DNA of 64,000 bases from contig JAFEBP010000001.1 of assembly GCA_018242605.1 (NCBI GenBank), positions 136,118 to 200,117 of the forward strand. Reading direction: 5' to 3'. The notes beneath the pieces were generated by a model. That model was not told where the DNA came from, searched no databases, and saw nothing but the letters and a program-made list of their open reading frames with translations. How positions within the stretch are numbered: position 1 is the stretch's first letter; each line of letters starts with the position of its first letter. This stretch comes from Planctomycetota bacterium (GTDB taxonomy: Bacteria; Planctomycetota; Phycisphaerae; Phycisphaerales; UBA1924). The position numbers were made by a program, and so were the translations under genes. Below are positions 27,711 through 35,647 of the stretch, one piece after another.

Positions 27711-27725
27711 GCATGAACTTTTGGT
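27711..27725 (+). repeat. Array repeat 5 (GCATGAACTTTTGGT)
   Basis: Exact copy of the core, 128 bp after copy 4. GAGG lies 5 nt before the embedded ATG; the MNFWW frame ends after 34 codons at 27817. A degenerate trace (GCGCACGAAC) follows near 27825, so the array may once have had a sixth unit. Confidence 0.9.
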
Positions 27726-27930
27726 GGTATGGGAGAGGTGTCGTTGGGCTCGGGCGGGTTGAACGCGGGTTTATACGTCGCGGCGGTGGCTCGGGGAGTT
27801 GTTTTGTTCGGAGGTGATCTGATTGTGCGCACGAACAGGTCCGCAGCGCGGAGCACGGAATCATGGGCTTCTTGCCGGGGTAGAATGCGATGATGTTGAC
27901 CAACGGCGGCGAACGCGGGGCGGTGCGCGC

Positions 27931-28710
27931 ATGGTGAATGCGACCGTGACGCACGCGGACTGGCTGGCGGCGGCGAGAACGCTGCCGCCGGGGAGCATCG
28001 ACATGCTGTACGCCGATCCGCCGTTCAACACGGGCACTGCGCAGCGGACTCCGCCGGGTGCCGCGGCGGCGGGGCGGGGGGTGTTCGCGGCGTACGAGGA
28101 TTCATGGCCGAGCACCGGTGAATGGGTCGCGTGGCTGCGGGACCGCGTTCGGGCGACGCTGCCCGCGCTCAAGCCCAGCGCCAATGTGCTGATTCACGTG
28201 GATTGGAGGGCGAGCCACCACGCCCGGTTGCTGCTGGACGAACTGTTCGGGGCGGACCGGTTTGTGAATCACCTGGTGTGGAGTTACGGTCTGGGCGGCT
28301 CCTCGCCCCGACGGTTTGCACGCAAGCACGATGACATTCTGTACTACTGCGTGGACCCGGACCGGTACTGGTTCGAGGCGCCGCGCGTCCCCGCCACGAG
28401 CGCGAAGATGAAGGGGCAGATGAAGAAGGCGACCGATGTGCTGGAGATCGCCAGCCTCAACAACATGGCGGCGGAGCGCACCGGGTATCCGACGCAGAAG
28501 CCGCTGGATCTGCTGCGGACGCTGGTGGGGGCGTGCTGTCCGCCCGGGGGCACTGTGCTGGACCCGTGTTGCGGTAGCGGCACCACTCTGGTGGCGGCGT
28601 GCGGGCTGGGTCGGCGGGCGATCGGCTTCGACGCCAGCGCTGAAGCGGCAGCGTTGGCGGAGCGACGCGTGCGGGAATCGGACGCGAAGTTCCCCACCGG
28701 ATCGGCGTGA
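27931..28710 (+). CDS. Orphan site-specific DNA methyltransferase (beta-class amino-methyltransferase)
   Basis: 259 residues. Near the N-terminus is motif IV, MLYADPPFN. The C-terminal part carries YPTQKPLDLL and then VLDPCCGSGTTLVAA, the SAM-binding motif I. Catalytic motif before SAM motif marks the beta class of N6-adenine/N4-cytosine methyltransferases. RRFARKHDDILYY between them is also typical. There is no adjacent restriction endonuclease or specificity gene, so it is likely a solitary methylase with an epigenetic or host-marking role. The start at 27931 was chosen because the frame to 27823 crosses array-flanking sequence. It sits directly downstream of the repeat array. Confidence 0.87.
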   Translation: MVNATVTHADWLAAARTLPPGSIDMLYADPPFNTGTAQRTPPGAAAAGRGVFAAYEDSWPSTGEWVAWLRDRVRATLPALKPSANVLIHVDWRASHHARLLLDELFGADRFVNHLVWSYGLGGSSPRRFARKHDDILYYCVDPDRYWFEAPRVPATSAKMKGQMKKATDVLEIASLNNMAAERTGYPTQKPLDLLRTLVGACCPPGGTVLDPCCGSGTTLVAACGLGRRAIGFDASAEAAALAERRVRESDAKFPTGSA

Positions 28711-28713
28711 GAG

Positions 28714-29889
28714 TCATTGACCTAAGGCACGCAGAACCACGGTGGCGTAGGAGCCGCGGGGGAGCGTGAAGCGGATCGTGCGTTTCAGGCGTTTTCGGTC
28801 GCTGAGATCATCGGGCTGGGGTGGGTCCATGCGCAGGTTGGTCGCGCGGATGAACAGGTTTCGGGGCGCCTCGCCAAAGTTGGGCTTGCGCATGCCTTTG
28901 ATCGAGAGGTCTCGCACGGTGAGCCCCTCCCGGGTCAGGGCGGACTGGGCCGCGGAAGCCCACGGCTCCGTGAGCGTGCTGGAGCCGGCGAGCATGGGCA
29001 TGTTGACGTCGCGCCAGAGTGAGGGGACCACTTGGGCCGGGGGGAAGAACATGGGGCCGAAGTCATCGTCGCCCACGAGGCACGTGCCGGGCGCCAACAT
29101 CTCGGCGATGCACCGGGCGGCGGCGTTCCAAAGGTGGGACTGGTACGCCTCGATGCACAACTGCTGGAACTGGTGCGGGAGCTGCGTGAACGCGTCGCGG
29201 AAATCGCTTCCCTGGGCGAGTACCTCGACGGCGCGGCGTTCCGGGCATCGGGGGACGAGGGGCAGGGCTGCGCTCCAGTTGCCCCAGTGGGTGGCCAATG
29301 CACGGGTCATAGCGCGGCGGGGGCCGGAGTCCTTGCGGTCGGGCGTGCCGATGGCGAGCTTGAGGGCGTGCTCGAACTCGCCGCGGATCAGGTGCCTGGC
29401 GATCCAGCCCTCGCCGTGACGGGCGGAGCCGAATCGTTGGGCGCCGAAGTAGTTCACCAACAGCAGCCCTGAAGCGTCGGCGAGTCGGTTAACGCGGCGG
29501 TCCATCTCGGCGAGGTCTTCGGTGCGGGCGTCGCGCACCACGATGTCGAAGCGGTTCTCGGCGATCGCCGAAGCATCGATGGGAGTGTCGGCCCAGCCCA
29601 CAAACTCCGCGGCGATGCCGCGTTCGGCGAAGGAGCGAGGCGGGGGCTGGTCCTTCCGCCAGGGGCAGGTCATGTGCTGGCGGGTGCGTGCGTGCTTGTC
29701 CTTGAGGCCCGCCCAGGCGACCTGACCGGCGCGGACACCCAGGGCGCGGGAGAGCATCGCGGCGGCCTGCGGGGTGGAGAGGGAGGTCTTGGTGACTGCG
29801 TACGCCGCGTGGGCGGCGGGCGAGGAGGAGAAGGACGCCGCGAGCACTTCTTCGACGGCAAAGTCCTCGGGGATGCGGCGGATGATCAT
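28714..29889 (-). CDS. truD: tRNA pseudouridine(13) synthase TruD
   Basis: 391 residues. TruD converts U13 of tRNA to pseudouridine. Visible are the N-terminal PEDFAVEEV strand, AWAGLKDKHARTRQH (containing the catalytic Asp within GLKDKHA), VVRDARTEDL, and LLVNYFGAQRFGSARHGEG, the family signature. The large TRUD insertion domain follows. The frame is open to 29964 but homology starts at this ATG (MIIRRIPEDF). It converges with the DNA methyltransferase gene, with 3 bp between the stops. Confidence 0.94.
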   Translation of the reverse strand: MIIRRIPEDFAVEEVLAASFSSSPAAHAAYAVTKTSLSTPQAAAMLSRALGVRAGQVAWAGLKDKHARTRQHMTCPWRKDQPPPRSFAERGIAAEFVGWADTPIDASAIAENRFDIVVRDARTEDLAEMDRRVNRLADASGLLLVNYFGAQRFGSARHGEGWIARHLIRGEFEHALKLAIGTPDRKDSGPRRAMTRALATHWGNWSAALPLVPRCPERRAVEVLAQGSDFRDAFTQLPHQFQQLCIEAYQSHLWNAAARCIAEMLAPGTCLVGDDDFGPMFFPPAQVVPSLWRDVNMPMLAGSSTLTEPWASAAQSALTREGLTVRDLSIKGMRKPNFGEAPRNLFIRATNLRMDPPQPDDLSDRKRLKRTIRFTLPRGSYATVVLRALGQ

Positions 29890-29923
29890 GCTGGGAGGGC
29901 GAGGTTCGCGGCGCGGGCGGGGA

Positions 29924-32137
29924 TCAGCACGAGCCCTGTTCCCAGCGAGAGAAGAAGAACTCAACGTCGGCGCCGTCGACGCCGCCGTCTTCGTTCACGT
30001 CGGCGCCGGTGAGGCCGTCGCTCCAGTCGATGAAGAATGCCTCGACGTCGCCGCCGTCGATGCCGCCGTCGGCGTTGTAATCAGCGACGCAGCGGGGCAC
30101 TGTGGTGTTGCCGACGTACAGGACGACGTTGTACGCCTCGTCGGGGCTGGCGGTGTCGCCGCCGATGGCGGTGGGGTCGCGGAAGTTGCCGTCGCCGTTG
30201 ACGTCGTACAGGATGCGGGCGGAGAGGACCAGACCGCCGAGATTGACCGGCGAAGATTCCGGGACCGAGATCGAGTTGTTGTTCCAGGGAATCTGCATCG
30301 CGCTGCCGGACCATGGGGCGGCGGTGGAGATGGAGTCGCTGTCGGCCAGGTTGAGGGCGGCGATCTGGTAGTTGCGGTCGCTGTTCTGGCCGTGAATTGC
30401 CTGGCCCGCTTCCAATACTACGTCCAGGGTGTAGCAAAAGTTGGCGGGGCTGTAGACCGCACGCACGAGGGCGATCTTGAACTCATTCTGGATGGTGGGA
30501 CCGGTTCGCTTCTTGAGGCTTACGGCGGAGATGAAGTAAGCGTTGCCCGCGCTATCAAAGGTCGGGGCCGAGAGGGAGGGGCCTGAGAGCCCCGTGCCGA
30601 GTTCCGACGCGGCGGCCAGGCGGCCGATGGGTGCGTCGAAGTTGTTGATGACGCCGTCGCCCTCGCCGGTGTCGCCGGTGTTGGGGGCCCCGTCCATGCC
30701 GAAATCGCCGACGAGTTCCTTGCCGGTGAAGTTGGAGGAGTTCACCCAGGCGATGAGGGTCCAGGAGACGGCGCTGTTGGAGAGGGCGGGATCGAAACGA
30801 GCCGCGGCGATGGCGTTGAACGGGTTGGCCGAACCGGTGATGCCGCCGTTGTATAGGACGGCGGCGGCCAGGGCGTTGCCAATCTGGTCTTTGGTGACGG
30901 CGACGGGGCCGGTGCCGCCGCGGAATGTCACCTGGCTGTCGTAGTTGCGGAAGTCCCCGCCTGCGATGGGCCAGGCGAACGAATCGCAGGAATCTCGGAT
31001 TGTGGCGGGGATGCTGATGGTGCGTGCCGTCGCGACCGCGCCGGCGCTATCAAGGCCGAAGATACTCAGCGAGTCGGTCTTGCCGCCGCCGGAGGCAGCA
31101 CGCGTGAGCACTGCGCCCGTCGCCACGGTGGATGCGAACACGGGCCGGCCGCTCACGGAGATGGCACCTCGGTGGTCGAGGGTGCCGGGGCGGTGAGTCG
31201 TGGCGCTGGTGGTGGTGTTGGGCGAACTTTCCAGGCGGGCGTTGCCGACGAAATCGGCGCCCACGATGAAGGGTCGGCCGGCGAGATCGGCGGGGAGCGC
31301 CGAGGGCGTGGTGTGCGTCACTGTGTTGCGCTGGAGGGGCCAGTCCGTGGCGGAGGCCTGAGCGCCGCCGGCGTTGTCTATCAGGTTGACGATGGTGGTG
31401 CGCGCGGGCAGTCGCACGCGGAAGTAGTTGTCGCCCTGGAGCAGGGTGGCCGCTGAGCCGGCGGAACCGAAGCTGTCAGCGCGGAAGCAGAGGTTGCCGT
31501 CGGCGTCGATTCCGCCGTAGCCGAACTGCGAGCGATCGAGGGCCGCGCTGGCGGCGTTGACGGCGGCGTTGACACGCGACACGTAGAGGCGGGAGGGGGC
31601 GCCGGGGTCGAACGCGATGAGGCCACCGTACATCTGGTTTGTGAAGACGCTGGTGGCGCCGATGAGCACCTCGTCAAAGTCCATGAACCCGGCCGCGAAG
31701 ACGGTGGCGGTGCCGGTGGGTGAAACGGTGGTGTTGAGGGCGGTGTTGTTGTCGGTGGGGCTGACGCCGGCGGTGGGCTGGGTCCACGCGGAATAAGACG
31801 CGGCGGGATACGCCGCGGATCGGATGGTCTGGCTGATGGAGGATGCGCCGTTGAGGGCGGTGAACTTGCTGTTGGGGTTTGTCCGCCCGGACTTCATGAT
31901 CGGGGCGATGCCGAATCGCGTTCCCGCGGCGGTCGTCAGCGGGCTTAAGTCCACGACGTAGTTGGTGCGGTTCAGGGAGCCCGTCCAGGGGCTCAGCGCA
32001 TCGCCGGGAAGTCCGTTGCCGCCGTTGGCGTTATTGGAGGTGCTGTCCTGCCCGGAGGCGATTCCGGCGAGAGCAACGAGGCCCGCCGCGAGCGCGGCTG
32101 CATTCGTGGTCGCGATAACGCGGGATGTCTGGTTCAT
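29924..32137 (-). CDS. Secreted beta-rich protein with GC-type dockerin tail
   Basis: 737 residues; GGAG lies 6 nt before this ATG. Residues 1-30 are a signal peptide ending near ASGQ. The mature chain is rich in Ser, Thr, Asn and Gly with many short beta strands and no catalytic motif that I recognise. The last 60 residues hold Cys-x-Ala-Asp, then two EF-hand-like loops (DYNADGGIDGGDVEAFF and DVNEDGGVDGADVEFFF) and end in Ser-Cys. It is the last of four consecutive dockerin-tailed genes on this strand and has its own promoter. The tail probably binds calcium and serves sorting or anchoring; this is inferred from the dockerin resemblance. Confidence 0.83.
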   Translation of the reverse strand: MNQTSRVIATTNAAALAAGLVALAGIASGQDSTSNNANGGNGLPGDALSPWTGSLNRTNYVVDLSPLTTAAGTRFGIAPIMKSGRTNPNSKFTALNGASSISQTIRSAAYPAASYSAWTQPTAGVSPTDNNTALNTTVSPTGTATVFAAGFMDFDEVLIGATSVFTNQMYGGLIAFDPGAPSRLYVSRVNAAVNAASAALDRSQFGYGGIDADGNLCFRADSFGSAGSAATLLQGDNYFRVRLPARTTIVNLIDNAGGAQASATDWPLQRNTVTHTTPSALPADLAGRPFIVGADFVGNARLESSPNTTTSATTHRPGTLDHRGAISVSGRPVFASTVATGAVLTRAASGGGKTDSLSIFGLDSAGAVATARTISIPATIRDSCDSFAWPIAGGDFRNYDSQVTFRGGTGPVAVTKDQIGNALAAAVLYNGGITGSANPFNAIAAARFDPALSNSAVSWTLIAWVNSSNFTGKELVGDFGMDGAPNTGDTGEGDGVINNFDAPIGRLAAASELGTGLSGPSLSAPTFDSAGNAYFISAVSLKKRTGPTIQNEFKIALVRAVYSPANFCYTLDVVLEAGQAIHGQNSDRNYQIAALNLADSDSISTAAPWSGSAMQIPWNNNSISVPESSPVNLGGLVLSARILYDVNGDGNFRDPTAIGGDTASPDEAYNVVLYVGNTTVPRCVADYNADGGIDGGDVEAFFIDWSDGLTGADVNEDGGVDGADVEFFFSRWEQGSC

Positions 32138-32178
32138 GGTTGCTCCGTGGGACCTGATCGGCGGTCTCAGGTACATTC

Positions 32179-32207
32179 ATGATACGGGGATCGGGGCGTG
32201 AGCCCAA
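32179..32207 (-). promoter_or_regulatory. Candidate sigma-70 promoter for the 29924-32137 gene
   Basis: On the minus strand, TTGGGC (32207-32202) is 17 bp upstream of TATCAT (32184-32179). The -10 matches consensus at five of six positions. It predicts transcription starting about 35 nt before the ATG. Confidence 0.5.
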
Positions 32208-32329
32208 GCTCATTTGACCTTCGGGCGGGAGGAAAGTTTGTGACACTGATTGGAGTATTCAAAGTGCGCCAAACTCAGATCTGGTTATCCGGACATTCTC
32301 AGCGTGTCAGCGGTGAGTCTGGGCGCAAG

Positions 32330-32362
32330 AAAAGCCCCCCGGAGCGGTCAGCTCCGGGGGGC
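32330..32362 (-). terminator. Rho-independent terminator of the 32410-35232 gene
   Basis: A perfect 12-bp GC-rich stem (32351-32362 paired with 32334-32345) with a 5-nt loop, followed on the minus strand by UUUUCUU. It lies 48 bp after the stop codon at 32410, so this large gene is transcribed separately from the next one. Confidence 0.85.
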
Positions 32363-32409
32363 GGGAGATTATCTCGAATCAGATGTAGGGTGTTGTCGAA
32401 TGCGAGGGC

Positions 32410-35232
32410 TTAGTTGCAGCCGCCCGCTTCCCAACGCTGGTAGAAGAAGTCAACGTCAGCGCCATCGACGCCGCCGTCCTGGCTGACGTCGGCGCAACCG
32501 GTGCTGTTCTCCCAGTCGGCGAAGAACGCCGCCACGTCGGCGCCGTCGACGCCGCCGTCCTGGTTGTAGTCCGCCGCGCACGCGGGGCAGAAGGAGCAGG
32601 TCGGGGTGACGGCCTGGGACGTGATGCTGAAGGAGTCGATCGTGCCAACGTCGAGGCCGGCGTTGTCACTGACGGTCAAGGTCCAGGTGTCGTCGAGAGA
32701 ATCGCCGGCGAAGGCCGCGAGCGACTCGAAGGGGGCGAAGGTGCCCGGAGCGCCACCGGTGAAGGGGGTCGTAGAGGACGAGTCGAAGCAGTAGGTTCCG
32801 CCGACGTCGGCGCTGCCGCCCTGACGGTTCAGGAGGCGGACGGTGCGGACGCTGTTGCTGAGGTCGACGATGAGGTCACCGGGGAAGGTGTGGGTGAGAC
32901 CAATGCAGACCTTGATCGCCTGGATGGCTTCGAAGGAACCCGAGATGACGTCGGTCGAAGTCGCGATGCCGGGGTTCGGGTCGACGAAGTCAGGGATGGA
33001 GATGGGGAAGGAGTCACCGGAGGCGTAGGAGGTGCCGTCGGTGGAGGTGCTGCAGGGGACGTTGTCGCCCTGGTAGGTGCCGCCGCGGGCTTCGCAGTCG
33101 GCCGCGGACAACTGCTCGCAGGTCTGGGAGTCCGGGAGGCAGCAAGCGCCGGTGGCGACGCAGGCGATGGCGCCCGTGCAGGGAGCGCCGCTGTCGTTGA
33201 CGGCCACGCGGAAGGTGCCGGTGCCGCCGCTGAAGCCTGAGACGACCACATAGTACTCGGCGCCGTTCTGAGAGCAGAACGACAGGGTGCTGAGGAGGCC
33301 CGCGCCGCTGTCGTCATCGCCGCCGATGCAGCCGAGGTTCGAGCAGCCGTTGGTGGCGCAGAAGACCTGGATGAGGGTATCGGTCAGGGTGCCGGCGCCC
33401 GCGTCGGTGGTGGCGACGAGGGTGTTGCCGTTGCCGACGATCTTGTACCAAGCGCTACGGCTGCCGGCGGTCACGCCGCAGAAGGGAACGGTGACCGTGG
33501 CGCTGCGGGGGGTGATGTAGCCGGCGGTGGGCTCATCCATGTTGAGGTCGATGGCGCCCGCGCAGTTGTCGTTCTCGGGCGGGGGGGGCGGGCACTGGGA
33601 GACGTTCAGGGTGGCCACGCCGTTGCCGGTGCGGTTCTGATCGTCGGTGACCGTGAAGGGGATGCTGTACGCGGCGACCGCGACGGTGTCGGGCACGGTG
33701 TAGCGGAAGGAGAAGTTGCCGTCGCCGGCGGTGACGTCACCGTCGGTGCCGAGGTCGTTGAGGGCCTGGGTCGCGCTGCCACCGATGGTCGACAGGTTTG
33801 CCGAGACGGTGTAGGACATGCTGGGCGGGAACGCGCCGCTGGTGGGACGAACCACGAGCAGTGAAGACTGATCGCCACAGTTCTGAACGGTGGCGGCAGT
33901 CCAGGAGCCGGTGCCCGAGGGGGGCGTGGGCTGGCCGCAGGCGATTGCGCCGGTGCAGGGCGTGCCGCTGTCGGTCACGGTGAGGCCGAAGTTGCCGATG
34001 TTCGCACTGAAGCCACGGACAGCGACGTAGTAGGGCGCGCCCTGGACGGAGCACCAGGAGAAGATGCTGGCGGTGCCGCGGAGCGAGCAGGCGGTGCTGC
34101 CGGCATCGTCATTGCTGCCGATGCAGGAGAGTGCGCCGCACCCGTCAACGCCGCAGAAGACGCCCACGACGGTGTCGTGGTTGGTGGCGGGATCGCAGGT
34201 GGAGGCGGTCATGGTATTGCCGGTGCCGATGACACGGTACCAAGCCATGATGCCGTTGCTGATCGAGCCGCAAGAGGGCACGGTGCTCGAGGTGCCACGC
34301 GAGGTGGTGTACCCCGACACGGGCGTGCCGATCGTGAGGTCGATGGCGGACGCGCAGGTTTCGTTGGCGTTGGGCGGGGGCGGGCACGCGGTGACGGTGA
34401 GGCCCGTGATGGTGCTGTTGCTGGAGCGTGACTCGGCGTCGCGCACGATGAAGTTGAAGGACTGGGCTCCCACGGTGGTGCCGGTGGCGACCGTCTGGCT
34501 GAAGGAGTAGCGACCGTCGCCGGCGACGGCGTCGCCGTTGAGGCCAAGATCGTTCAGAGCCTGAACGTTGCTGCCGCCGATGCTGGACAGATCGGCTTCG
34601 ACCTGGAGGCCGCTGCTGGTGGGATTCGCGCCGGGCGTCACGAGCACGCTGACGAGCACGCTCTGGTCACCGCAGTTGGTGGCGGAGGTGGGAGCAACGC
34701 TGCCGACGCCGGTGGGGTTCGTAGGGGCGTTGGTCGGGGGGTTGATATACAGCTGGAGATCCTTGGTGGTGGAGGTCGGCGCCCCTGTGCCGAACTTGCC
34801 CGCAAGGATGTAGTACGTGGTGCCGGCGTTCACGGGCACGGTGAGGTTGGAGCGAAGGCTGCACGCGTCATCGCTGCAGCCGATCTGGGTCCACGTGTTC
34901 GTGGCGCAATCGCCGGTGTAGACCGCGATCACTGTGTCGGACACGGTATCGAGCGGCGCATCGGCAGTGCAGGAGGCCACGCGGAGGTTGCCGCTCGCGG
35001 TGGGAGTCACCTTGTACCAAATCCGGCGGCTGCTGGACGACTGGCAGGAGAACGAAGGATCGTTGGTCGTCGTCGCGTTGGTGATGTCGACCACCGCGGT
35101 GATCACCGGGAACGGACCGGCGGAAACGTCGATCGCGCCGGAGCACAAATCGTTGGCGGGCGCCTGCGCGAACGCGGCGGCCGTCAATGCCATACCACTA
35201 CACAAGCCCAGAAGGGCACGGTTCATGTTCAT
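32410..35232 (-). CDS. Large secreted multi-module protein: repeats, P-domain, GC-type dockerin tail
   Basis: About 940 residues, with a signal peptide ending near AFAQ. A module opening N-x-x-C-x-x-A-I-D occurs three times (NDLCSGAID, NETCASAID, NDNCAGAID). Each holds a beta-rich disulfide domain with an AWY/IWYK strand. They alternate with Ig-like modules opening NCGDQS. A Cys-rich GACCLPDSQTC segment follows. A proprotein convertase P-like domain (about 760-870) has FPGDLIVDLS and DTWTLTVSDNAG. The end is Cys-x-Ala-Asp plus two DGGVDGADV loops and a Gly-Gly-Cys-Asn terminus. No enzyme motif is seen; adhesion or substrate binding is likely. Two other Met codons near the start, at 35226 and 35244, are alternatives. 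Confidence 0.85.
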   Translation of the reverse strand: MNMNRALLGLCSGMALTAAAFAQAPANDLCSGAIDVSAGPFPVITAVVDITNATTTNDPSFSCQSSSSRRIWYKVTPTASGNLRVASCTADAPLDTVSDTVIAVYTGDCATNTWTQIGCSDDACSLRSNLTVPVNAGTTYYILAGKFGTGAPTSTTKDLQLYINPPTNAPTNPTGVGSVAPTSATNCGDQSVLVSVLVTPGANPTSSGLQVEADLSSIGGSNVQALNDLGLNGDAVAGDGRYSFSQTVATGTTVGAQSFNFIVRDAESRSSNSTITGLTVTACPPPPNANETCASAIDLTIGTPVSGYTTSRGTSSTVPSCGSISNGIMAWYRVIGTGNTMTASTCDPATNHDTVVGVFCGVDGCGALSCIGSNDDAGSTACSLRGTASIFSWCSVQGAPYYVAVRGFSANIGNFGLTVTDSGTPCTGAIACGQPTPPSGTGSWTAATVQNCGDQSSLLVVRPTSGAFPPSMSYTVSANLSTIGGSATQALNDLGTDGDVTAGDGNFSFRYTVPDTVAVAAYSIPFTVTDDQNRTGNGVATLNVSQCPPPPPENDNCAGAIDLNMDEPTAGYITPRSATVTVPFCGVTAGSRSAWYKIVGNGNTLVATTDAGAGTLTDTLIQVFCATNGCSNLGCIGGDDDSGAGLLSTLSFCSQNGAEYYVVVSGFSGGTGTFRVAVNDSGAPCTGAIACVATGACCLPDSQTCEQLSAADCEARGGTYQGDNVPCSTSTDGTSYASGDSFPISIPDFVDPNPGIATSTDVISGSFEAIQAIKVCIGLTHTFPGDLIVDLSNSVRTVRLLNRQGGSADVGGTYCFDSSSTTPFTGGAPGTFAPFESLAAFAGDSLDDTWTLTVSDNAGLDVGTIDSFSITSQAVTPTCSFCPACAADYNQDGGVDGADVAAFFADWENSTGCADVSQDGGVDGADVDFFYQRWEAGGCN

Positions 35233-35321
35233 AAACCCTCTCATGTAAAAGCCCCCGAACAAACTCACACGTATACACACTCAGACTTACTCCGGACAAG
35301 AAATGCTCGCACAAGCACATG

Positions 35322-35343
35322 GCGCTCATGGAATCATGAGCGC
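35322..35343. promoter_or_regulatory. Perfect inverted repeat in the leader of the 32410-35232 gene
   Basis: GCGCTCATG and CATGAGCGC are perfect 9-bp arms separated by GAAT. The repeat lies between the predicted promoter and the ATG, within the predicted untranslated leader. It could be an operator or an RNA hairpin. There is no U run after it, so it is not an obvious terminator. Confidence 0.5.
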
Positions 35344-35378
35344 TGACCTTGCCACAAACGCTGGGGTAAGTGATGAGA

Positions 35379-35407
35379 AGAATACCCTATCGGAACTGCG
35401 CTGTCAA
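35379..35407 (-). promoter_or_regulatory. Sigma-70-type promoter of the 32410-35232 gene
   Basis: On the minus strand, consensus TTGACA (35407-35402) lies exactly 17 bp before TATTCT (35384-35379). It predicts a leader of about 140 nt that contains the inverted repeat at 35322-35343. The remaining intergenic sequence to 35647 holds no gene that I can support. Confidence 0.62.
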
Positions 35408-35647
35408 TGAATTTCGAGCATGAAAGCAGTTACATCCCGTGGTCAGAAGTACTGGAAAATCCGACGCTTGCGTCGTGCTTCGGCATGTCTGTTGGGTCCG
35501 ATAGGATTGTGGCGGCAACGCCGCTTGTTCGGCCTTACCACTGCAAACCCTGGAGTTGGCCGACGCTCTTTCGTGAGCCGCAATAGTTCTCTCTGATTTG
35601 AGAATGCGCCGCGGACTTGAGGTGAGAGGATTCTCAGGACTGGTGGC

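Noticed and set aside
27234..27725. Five-copy repeat array considered as a CRISPR array
   Set aside because: The cores are only 15 bp, spacers are 94-115 bp and uneven, and no cas gene is near. CRISPR repeats are longer with short, nearly constant spacers.
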